Positions 57,685 to 64,000 of a stretch of DNA of 64,000 bases are shown piece by piece; position 1 is the stretch's first letter, and each line of letters starts with the position of its first letter. The notes beneath the pieces are model-generated. The model was not told the DNA's origin. It searched no databases and saw only the letters and a list, made by a program, of their open reading frames with translations. Source of the DNA: Ktedonobacteraceae bacterium (GTDB lineage Bacteria > Chloroflexota > Ktedonobacteria > Ktedonobacterales > Ktedonobacteraceae); assembly GCA_035653615.1 (NCBI GenBank), contig DASRBN010000031.1, positions 62,001 to 126,000 on the forward strand. Reading direction: 5' to 3'. Both the position numbers and the translations under genes were made by a program.

Positions 57685-58712
57685 GGGTAGCGGTTGTGGG
57701 TGCCGGTTCAATGGGCATGAATCACCTGCGTGTGTTGCGGGATTTCAGCGATGAACAGGTACTATTGGTAGGTGTAGCGGAAGCGCACGAACCCACGCTG
57801 CGGCGCGCAACAGGGCGCTTCTATGTCGCAGGATATACCGATTATCGTGAAATGGTGGAAAAGACCCGTCCAGACCTGGTCGCGGTGGTTGTACCAACCC
57901 ACCTGCACTATGAGGTTGCCTCTTTTATCCTGGACCGCGGTATCAATGTCTTCATCGAAAAGCCTATGACCGGTACTATCGAGGAAGCGTCGGCGCTAAA
58001 TGAGCTTGCTCGCGTCCGTGGAGTGAAAATAGCGGTAGGACACATTGAACGCTTCAACCCGGCCATTATACAGCTAAAGCAGCGTCTTGCCGGTGGAGAA
58101 CTGGGTCAAATCTTTCACCTGCACGCGCGCCGGCTTGGCCCATTTCCCCAGCGTATTCGCGATGTCGGAGTCACGCTTGACCTGGCAACGCACGACATCG
58201 ATGTCATGCGCTACCTGGCCGATTCTGAGGTCGAGCGGGCCTACGCTGAAACGCAGCGGCGTGTCCACGACCGCCATGAGGATGCGATCCTCGGTATCTT
58301 GCGCTTTAGAAACGGGGCGATAGGGATGCTGGATGTCAACTGGCTGACCCCTACGAAAGTGCGCGAATTGAGTATTACCGGCGAGAAAGGCATGTATCTC
58401 GTCAACTACCTGATGCAGGACCTCTATTTTTATGAGAACGACTATTCTCCGGCCAACTGGGATACATTGCGCACCCTCAAAGGCGTGAGCGAGGGGACAA
58501 TGACCCGCCTCAAGGTACAAAAAATGGAGCCGCTGCGCCTGGAATACGAAGATGTGTTTGCCGCGCTATGCAGCGATACACTGCCAACAGTTACCGGTGA
58601 GGATGGGCTTGCCGTATTGAAAGTTGCACTGCAACTTTCCGGCGCCTCACTCCCAGGGGTGGACGTAAAACAGCAAATCCATGCAACTGTGAAAGTGAAT
58701 GCCGAATTATGA
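57675..58712 (+). CDS. wbpB: Gfo/Idh/MocA sugar-nucleotide oxidoreductase (WbpB-like)
   Basis: NAD-dependent dehydrogenase of 345 residues. The Rossmann motif GAGSMG is at about 8-13, EKP at IEKPMTG is the family signature, and GHIERFNPAI fits WbpB/WlbA proteins. It oxidises the 3-OH of UDP-GlcNAcA, and in the Pseudomonas pathway its NAD is regenerated with 2-oxoglutarate produced by WbpE. The open frame begins 46 codons earlier inside the aminotransferase, but ATG 57675 with GGAGG gives the family N-terminus MRLRVAVVGAGSMG. Its TGA overlaps the ATG of the next gene. Confidence 0.9.
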   Translation: MRLRVAVVGAGSMGMNHLRVLRDFSDEQVLLVGVAEAHEPTLRRATGRFYVAGYTDYREMVEKTRPDLVAVVVPTHLHYEVASFILDRGINVFIEKPMTGTIEEASALNELARVRGVKIAVGHIERFNPAIIQLKQRLAGGELGQIFHLHARRLGPFPQRIRDVGVTLDLATHDIDVMRYLADSEVERAYAETQRRVHDRHEDAILGILRFRNGAIGMLDVNWLTPTKVRELSITGEKGMYLVNYLMQDLYFYENDYSPANWDTLRTLKGVSEGTMTRLKVQKMEPLRLEYEDVFAALCSDTLPTVTGEDGLAVLKVALQLSGASLPGVDVKQQIHATVKVNAEL

Positions 58713-60136
58713 TGAGCAGGATGGGTGAAGAGAGTAAGGGCGACCCGATTCAAACGGTGGCCGTAGTTGGGCTCGGCAAAATTGGCTTACCGCTTGCTGT
58801 GCAATATGCCATGCACGGACGAAAGGTGATTGGTTGCGATATTAATCCCGAGGTAGTTGCTACGGTCAACGCCGGGCGAACGCATATCCAGGAGGAAGCG
58901 GAACTTGCTTTTGAGGTTCCCAGGCTGGTACGGGAGGGCTTGCTCCGCGCAACGACGGACACTACGAATGCGGTTCGCCAGTCCCAGGTGGTCGTCATAA
59001 TTGTGCCGGTAGTTGTTGATGCCTGGCACGAGATACATTTCGCTGCGATAGATGTGGCCACAGCTGCCATTGGAGCAGGTCTGCAACCCGGCTCGCTGGT
59101 GATCTACGAAACAACTTTGCCCGTGGGCACTACGGCTCGACGGTTTCGCCAGATGCTTGAAGGAGCTTCACGCCTCGAGGCGGGTAAAGATTTTTACCTT
59201 GCGTATAGCCCGGAACGGGTGGCATCCGGGCATATCTTCAGAGACCTGCGTATGTATCCAAAGGTAATCGGTGCTATCGACGAGAGTAGCCTGGCCGCGG
59301 CAGAGTCGTTTTATCGCTCTGTGCTGGATACAGAAATTATTACCATGGCTTCAACAGATGAGGCCGAGTTTGTGAAACTCATCGAGACAACCTACCGCGA
59401 TGTCAATATCGCCCTGGCAAACGAGTTCGCTTGCTACGCCGATATGCAGGGGTTGAACGTGAACGCGGCTATAGCGGCTGCCAATACACAGCCGTATTCC
59501 CATATTCATACTCCTGGCATTGGCGTCGGCGGCCATTGCATTCCAGTCTATCCTTATTTTCTTTTCAATGGGGTTGAAAAGGCAGTTCTGCGAACGCTGG
59601 CCGGTGCCAGTTTGCCGGTGTTGCTTTTGCCACAGTATGCCCGCCAGGTCAATGACGCGATGGCGGAATATGCGGTGCGCAGAGTCGAAGATATCCTTGG
59701 ATCATTGGTTGGATTGTCTGTCTTGATCCTGGGCGCGGCGTATCGAGGAAATGTGCGGGAGGCGGCGTACACCAGCGCAGGATTGATACGGGACGCGCTG
59801 GTAAGGCATGGGGCAACTGTCTATTTGGATGATCCCCTCTTCACTAAAGATGAATTACATGCGCTCGGATTTACCCCTTTTTGTGAAGGGCTTGAGGATG
59901 AGGTACGCGCTATTATTCTCCAGGCCGATCACCAGGCCTATCAATCGTTCGATTTTAGCCGCTTTACTCACTGTGAACTCTTGCTCGATGGAAGACGCGC
60001 CTTCTCTCGCGAGAACATTGAGTCCCAGGGATTGCGGTATCTGAGTATTGGAGATGGGTGCTACAGAAGAGCTAAATCATTAAAAAGCAATCATAGCTTC
60101 GTCTCCGCGATTTCACTTATCAGGAGGAGCGAATAG
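58709..60136 (+). CDS. wbpA: UDP-GlcNAc 6-dehydrogenase (WbpA/WecC type)
   Basis: Nucleotide-sugar dehydrogenase of 475 residues, oxidising UDP-GlcNAc to UDP-GlcNAcA with two NAD. The Rossmann motif is GLGKIGLPLA (about 21-30), the active-site region is SPERVASGHIF, and the catalytic Cys277 lies in GVGGHCIPVYPYF. It is longer than usual by about 30 residues, ending in a basic Ser/Lys-rich tail (RRAKSLKSNHSF). The start ATG 58709 overlaps the previous stop as ATGA, and its TAG overlaps the next GTG by one base. It provides the first step of the ManNAc3NAcA route. Confidence 0.92.
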   Translation: MMSRMGEESKGDPIQTVAVVGLGKIGLPLAVQYAMHGRKVIGCDINPEVVATVNAGRTHIQEEAELAFEVPRLVREGLLRATTDTTNAVRQSQVVVIIVPVVVDAWHEIHFAAIDVATAAIGAGLQPGSLVIYETTLPVGTTARRFRQMLEGASRLEAGKDFYLAYSPERVASGHIFRDLRMYPKVIGAIDESSLAAAESFYRSVLDTEIITMASTDEAEFVKLIETTYRDVNIALANEFACYADMQGLNVNAAIAAANTQPYSHIHTPGIGVGGHCIPVYPYFLFNGVEKAVLRTLAGASLPVLLLPQYARQVNDAMAEYAVRRVEDILGSLVGLSVLILGAAYRGNVREAAYTSAGLIRDALVRHGATVYLDDPLFTKDELHALGFTPFCEGLEDEVRAIILQADHQAYQSFDFSRFTHCELLLDGRRAFSRENIESQGLRYLSIGDGCYRRAKSLKSNHSFVSAISLIRRSE

Positions 60137-61185
60137 TGCGGGTAGCATCGATTGTGGGGGCGCGCCCGCAGTTTATAAAGCTTGCGCCGGTCAGTGCCGC
60201 GTTACGTCAATTACATGAGGAGATCATCATTCATACGGGGCAGCACTACGATTATCGCATGTCGGCCCAGTTTTTTGATGAGTTGGCAATACCGGTGCCT
60301 GACTATAACCTCGGAGTTGGCTCCGGTTCCCACGCTATACAGACCGCACGCATGCTTGAATCCCTCGAGCCGGTTCTAATGCAGGAACGTCCCGACCGGG
60401 TCATGGTCTATGGCGATACGAACTCTACACTCGCGGGTGCGTTAGTGGCGGCCAAACTGCATATTCCCATTGCGCATGTTGAAGCAGGGCTGCGCAGCCT
60501 TAACCGTGCTATGCCGGAGGAGGTCAATCGAGTTGTAACCGATCATCTTTCAGACCGGCTCTTTTGCCCGACCGAAACGGCCTGCATGCACCTGGAGAGC
60601 GAGGGTATTACGCAAGGTGTCGAGTTGGTGGGGGATGTGATGTACGATATGCTGCTGCGCGTACAGCCAGAACTGGAGGCCCGTACCCGGTCGCTTTTAT
60701 CCACCTATGGTGTCTCGCCGCGAGGCTATCTCTTGCTCACGGTACACCGGCCCGTCAATACCGATGATCCTGAAGCCATGAGCAGTATTGCACAGGCGCT
60801 GAATAGACTGGATATGCCGGTTATTTTCCCCCTGCATCCACGCACGCGCAAGCTGATAAAGGAGTACGACATCAAGTGGGGGGACTATATCAGGTTTATC
60901 GAGCCGGTGGGGTATCTGGATATGCTGGCGCTCGAAAAGTCCGCGTTTCGTGTGCTTACGGATTCAGGCGGCGTGCAGAAGGAAGCATTTCTGCTGGGTG
61001 TGCCCTGTGTCACACTGCGTGAGGAGACGGAATGGATCGAGACGGTTGAAAGCGGGTGGAATATGCTGGCCGGTTGCAGGGTCGAGGCTATTTTGGAAGC
61101 GGTAAACAGACTAGAACCTGAGGCATGTGCCATCAATCCATTTGGTAAGGGGGATGCTGCGCTGCGTATAGCACGCGGTTTATAG
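60136..61185 (+). CDS. wbpI: UDP-N-acetylglucosamine 2-epimerase family (WbpI-like)
   Basis: Non-hydrolysing epimerase of 349 residues. It opens with GARPQFIKLAPV and has HTGQHYDYRMS, HVEAGLRSLNRAMPEEVNR and DSGGVQKEAF. The RSxNxxMPEE form is that of WbpI, which makes UDP-ManNAc3NAcA from UDP-GlcNAc3NAcA, rather than of WecB (which has RTGDxxxPxPEE). This and the four genes upstream complete the pathway. AGGAGGA lies before GTG 60136. Substrate choice rests on that motif and on context. Confidence 0.88.
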   Translation: MRVASIVGARPQFIKLAPVSAALRQLHEEIIIHTGQHYDYRMSAQFFDELAIPVPDYNLGVGSGSHAIQTARMLESLEPVLMQERPDRVMVYGDTNSTLAGALVAAKLHIPIAHVEAGLRSLNRAMPEEVNRVVTDHLSDRLFCPTETACMHLESEGITQGVELVGDVMYDMLLRVQPELEARTRSLLSTYGVSPRGYLLLTVHRPVNTDDPEAMSSIAQALNRLDMPVIFPLHPRTRKLIKEYDIKWGDYIRFIEPVGYLDMLALEKSAFRVLTDSGGVQKEAFLLGVPCVTLREETEWIETVESGWNMLAGCRVEAILEAVNRLEPEACAINPFGKGDAALRIARGL

Positions 61186-61228
61186 CTACTATGAGGGATG
61201 TAGCGTCCTGGGAGGGAGAAGATGAGAG

Positions 61229-62518
61229 ATGAGCTATATACTGTTTGTAACGCCATATTATCCGCCGGAGAAAACCCCGCCTGCTATACGCATTAGCGAA
61301 ATGGCACAGCAACTGGTGACGAGGGGCCATCGCGTTACCATCTTAACTACTTTTCCTAACTTTCCATCAGGTGTTGTTCCGCTGGAATACCGGGGCCGCT
61401 TCATTCAACATGAAGCTCGTAATGGAGTGCGGATTGTGCGTGCCTGGAGCTACATCACACCAAACAAGGGATTTTTCCGGCGTATTCTGGGGCAGCTTTC
61501 ATTTGGTTGTATCGCGCCCTTGCTTGGGTGGAAAGACGTTGGTCGTCCGGACCTGATCATTGCCGAATCTCCACCGCTCTTTGATGCTATCGCGGCGCGC
61601 CTGTTGGCATGGGGCAAGCGCTGCCCCTACATTTTTACCATTGCCGATCTCTGGCCCGAATCTGCTGTTCAGCTGGGTATGTTGCGGAATCGCGTGGCAA
61701 TCAGGCTGGCCGAATGGTTGGAGTGGTCGACGTATCAGCGAGCCTGGCGAGTATGGGCGGTAACGCAAGGTATTCGCGATATACTTATCGAGCGCGGTCT
61801 TGCCCCCGAACGTGTTTTTCTCCTGACAAATGGCGTCGATATCAACAAATTTCGCCCGCTGTCTCGCGCGCAGGCACGTGCCGAACTCGGCTGGGATAAT
61901 CGCTTTACCGTTCTCTATGCCGGGACGCATGGAGTGGCACAAGGGCTGAATACAGTACTCGAGGCGGCCCGGAGAATGCAGGACAATGCAGATGTGCGTT
62001 TCGTTTTCGCCGGTGATGGCGCTGAGAAAGCCTATTTGATGACTCAGGCCAGCATATGGCACCTGGAAAATGTCTCGTTTCTGGAGCCGCAGTCGCATGA
62101 GCGTATGCCATTACTTCTTGCGGCCGCAGATGTGTGCCTGGTGCCTCTACGCAGGATTCCTTTATTTGAGGGAGCGCTGCCGTCCAAGATATACGAAATT
62201 ATGGCCTGCGCTCGCCCTATCCTGTTAGGCGTCGATGGAGAGGCCAGGCGGCTTGCGGAGCAGGAAGCTGGAGCAGCAATGTATGTGGAACCCGAAAATC
62301 CTGCTGCGCTGGTATCTGCGATTCTTTCCCTGCGCCAGAATCCAGAAATTGCCGGGATATTAGGTCGACGCGGGCGCGCATTTGTCGCGTCACGTTATGA
62401 CCGGGCAAAGCTTTGCGAGACGCTGGAAGCACAAATTGAGGCATTGCCTGGCAGGAAGCAAGCAGCTATCGAGGCAGCGGAGCCGGTTTCCGCAGGCACC
62501 GGGACTCGGAGAGGTTAG
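61229..62518 (+). CDS. GT4-family glycosyltransferase (WbuB-like)
   Basis: Glycosyltransferase of 429 residues with two Rossmann domains. The N-terminus has FVTPYYPPEKTPPAIR and GHRVTILTTFPNFPSG, typical of WbuB-type GT4 enzymes. In the donor-binding half, GDGAEK, PLLLAAADVCLVPL and PSKIYEIMACARPIL fit the EX7E-like GT4 pattern. It probably adds an N-acetylated sugar to the growing lipid-linked chain in the cytoplasm; UDP-ManNAc3NAcA is a natural candidate donor from the operon. The start is ATG 61229, 43 bp after the epimerase gene, in a G/A-rich stretch that gives several possible ribosome sites. Confidence 0.88.
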   Translation: MSYILFVTPYYPPEKTPPAIRISEMAQQLVTRGHRVTILTTFPNFPSGVVPLEYRGRFIQHEARNGVRIVRAWSYITPNKGFFRRILGQLSFGCIAPLLGWKDVGRPDLIIAESPPLFDAIAARLLAWGKRCPYIFTIADLWPESAVQLGMLRNRVAIRLAEWLEWSTYQRAWRVWAVTQGIRDILIERGLAPERVFLLTNGVDINKFRPLSRAQARAELGWDNRFTVLYAGTHGVAQGLNTVLEAARRMQDNADVRFVFAGDGAEKAYLMTQASIWHLENVSFLEPQSHERMPLLLAAADVCLVPLRRIPLFEGALPSKIYEIMACARPILLGVDGEARRLAEQEAGAAMYVEPENPAALVSAILSLRQNPEIAGILGRRGRAFVASRYDRAKLCETLEAQIEALPGRKQAAIEAAEPVSAGTGTRRG

Positions 62519-62611
62519 CTGTGCAATGAAGTATTTAACTTTTTAGACACTTTTATACTGAAAACAGGTAACTATCTATCAGGAAGAAGGGGAAAGGGAA
62601 GGAGGTAAGAT

Positions 62612-63319
62612 ATGCTGCCCAATCTTCAAGAACACAACGCTCGCATGAATGAAATCATTGGCAATAAGCTTTCAATTGAATATAACCGTAACCTTCCGTA
62701 TGGGGCAAGATCGGTTGTGCCACGCACCTCTTTTATGTATGCTTGCTGGCAGGTCGCGGTAGACTTTGCCTTTGGACTGCTTGGTGTTCTGCTACTCCTC
62801 TTGATTTTGCCGGTTATGGCGCTGCTCATTTACCTGGATTCGCCAGGCCCCATTTTTTACGGCCAGGAACGCCTGGGATATATGGGGAAGCCTTTTCGCA
62901 TTTACAAGTTCCGTTCAATGCGTCCAGATGCTGAGAGCGATGGCAGGGCAATATGGGCCGCCAGGCATGATACGCGGATCACACGGGTTGGCAGGGTGCT
63001 ACGTGCCACGCACCTGGACGAACTGCCACAGGCATTCAATATTCTACGCCGCGAGATGAGCCTGGTGGGGCCTCGTCCGGAGCGAGAAGAATTCGCGCGC
63101 GAAATGGAGATGCTTGATCCTGCCTATCATGATCGTTTGCTGGTCAAGCCTGGGTTAACGGGCTGGGCGCAGGTCAAATTCGGTTATGGGGAGGGAGATC
63201 ATAGCGAATTATACAAGCTGCAATATGACCTGTACTATATCGCCCATCGTTCGTGCTGGTTCGATGTTGTCATTATTTTGAAAACACTAGTTGAGGTATT
63301 ACGCTTTCATGGAAGATAA
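62612..63319 (+). CDS. Initiating sugar-phosphate transferase (bacterial sugar transferase family)
   Basis: Protein of 235 residues with one membrane segment (about 50-76, FGLLGVLLLLLILPVMALL) and a cytoplasmic catalytic domain of the WcaJ/PglC (PF02397) type: GPIFYGQERLG, YKFRSM, THLDELPQAFNIL and MSLVGPRPE are the family motifs. It transfers a sugar-1-phosphate from UDP-sugar to undecaprenyl phosphate and starts a repeat unit. It is the short form, without the five-helix N-terminal domain of WbaP. AAGGAGGT stands before ATG 62612. Confidence 0.93.
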   Translation: MLPNLQEHNARMNEIIGNKLSIEYNRNLPYGARSVVPRTSFMYACWQVAVDFAFGLLGVLLLLLILPVMALLIYLDSPGPIFYGQERLGYMGKPFRIYKFRSMRPDAESDGRAIWAARHDTRITRVGRVLRATHLDELPQAFNILRREMSLVGPRPEREEFAREMEMLDPAYHDRLLVKPGLTGWAQVKFGYGEGDHSELYKLQYDLYYIAHRSCWFDVVIILKTLVEVLRFHGR

Positions 63320-63359
63320 GAATCGCCCTACGATCAGGAATAAAGTAGGAACTTCCCTG

Positions 63360-64000
63360 ATGAGTAGACGAAAGCCCCGCGGGGCTTTTTTACCATTTGC
63401 TATGCCGCATATTACTCAGGCGGAAATTGATGAAGTGGTCGATACGCTGCGTAATGGTTGGTTAACGACCGGGCCGAAGACAAAACGCTTTGAGCGCGAG
63501 TTCGCGCGGAAAGTGGACGCTCCTTATGCCATCGCGGTTAATTCTGCTACAGCCGCGCTGCATCTTGCCCTTGATGCGATTGGCCTGCAAGCTGGCGATG
63601 AGGTGATTGTGCCGGTCTATACCTTCACGGCCTGTGCGGAGGTGGTGTGCTACTTTCGCGCGCGTCCCGTGTTCGTAGATGTTGACCCTGTCACCTGTAA
63701 TCTCGATCCTGCCAGGTTGGAGAGCTGCATCACGCCGCGCACGCGGGCAATCATCGTGGTACACCTGGCCGGTTTAGCGGCAGAGATGGATGAAATACTG
63801 GCTATCGCGCATAAAAATCATCTACCGGTCATCGAGGATGCCGCGCACGCTTTTCCTGCCAGCTATCGCGGGCGCAAGATTGGTTCGATAGGGGACTTTA
63901 CCGCATTCAGCTTTTATGCGACGAAGCCCTTATCTACAGGCGAAGGGGGTATGCTTACTACAGCAAATCCTGCCTATGCGGAACATGCTGCCATGATGTC
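63360..64000 (+). CDS. DegT/DnrJ-type aminotransferase, cut by the window end
   Basis: The first 213 residues of a second sugar aminotransferase, still open at the window edge. LPFAMPHITQAEID and NGWLTTGP are the normal N-terminus of the family, NSATAALHLALDA is the phosphate-binding region, IEDAAHAF gives the Asp, and the Schiff-base Lys is in FYATKPLSTGEGGM. ATG 63360 with AGGA 9 bases before it is preferred; ATG 63309, which overlaps the sugar transferase stop, would add 17 residues. A 4-amino-4,6-dideoxy sugar would fit its place next to a PglC-like transferase. A terminator-like hairpin lies inside codons 4-11. Confidence 0.88.
   Translation, partial: MSRRKPRGAFLPFAMPHITQAEIDEVVDTLRNGWLTTGPKTKRFEREFARKVDAPYAIAVNSATAALHLALDAIGLQAGDEVIVPVYTFTACAEVVCYFRARPVFVDVDPVTCNLDPARLESCITPRTRAIIVVHLAGLAAEMDEILAIAHKNHLPVIEDAAHAFPASYRGRKIGSIGDFTAFSFYATKPLSTGEGGMLTTANPAYAEHAAMM
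63371..63391 (+). terminator. Terminator-like hairpin inside a coding start
   Basis: AAAGCCCC-GC-GGGGCTTT is a perfect 18-base palindrome followed by three further Ts. It encodes KPRGAF of the aminotransferase, so it may act as a partial terminator or attenuator between the sugar transferase gene and this one. Confidence 0.6.

Overview
The window reads as a piece of chromosome from a soil- or compost-type Chloroflexota bacterium, most likely the class Ktedonobacteria. This is an inference from gene content and style, not from a marker gene. The grounds are moderate GC, many GTG/TTG starts behind strong AGGAGG-type ribosome binding sites, intergenic repeats of the TGTCATTCTGAGCGCAGCGA type, a stand-alone core methionine synthase beside a MetV-MetF fusion, and many two-component systems. 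No rRNA or ribosomal protein gene is present to confirm it.

Layout. (1) 95-12794, minus strand: a small polyketide-type cluster with a one-module type I PKS (KS-AT-DH-KR-ACP), a flavin-dependent halogenase-like enzyme, an acyl-adenylating enzyme fused to a carrier domain, and a rifampin phosphotransferase. A Gln-rich small gene lies on the plus strand in the middle. The cluster may continue left of the window. (2) 13101-18183: heme A synthase, an SDR, a long-chain-type acyl-CoA dehydrogenase, and a coupled DMT exporter/acyl thioesterase pair. (3) 18513-21121: a V4R-domain sensor kinase with two response regulators, one with a degenerate receiver. (4) 21329-26370: a one-carbon/methionine operon (degenerate MetF paralogue, methyltransferase, core-MetE, MetV-MetF fusion). 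(5) 26711-31281: an OmpR/HK pair, a TerC-family membrane protein, an unknown ORF and a cupin.

(6) 31327-42451, minus strand: a four-gene operon that looks like an anti-phage or restriction system. In transcription order it is a SNF2-type helicase with a C-terminal DUF3883 nuclease-like domain, a DUF1156 adenine DNA methylase, a PD-(D/E)xK-like protein, and a HEPN-DUF499 ATPase. Copies of one repeat family sit at both ends and inside it. A selenocysteine tRNA gene (selC) lies just upstream, at 42849-42944, next to a 90-bp perfect palindrome built from two inverted copies of the repeat. This is the most interesting part of the window.

(7) 43199-55618: mixed housekeeping and signalling genes: a HAD phosphatase, a PaaK-like ligase, a CPBP protease, an NDK-like protein, a Roadblock/TPR pair, an M16 peptidase, a five-zinc-ribbon protein, a sigma-70 factor and a PRC-barrel-like protein. 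(8) 55813-64000, plus strand: a surface polysaccharide operon. Its first five genes match every step of the UDP-ManNAc3NAcA route (WbpD, WbpE, WbpB, WbpA, WbpI types). They are followed by a GT4 glycosyltransferase, an initiating sugar-phosphate transferase and a second DegT aminotransferase cut by the window edge.
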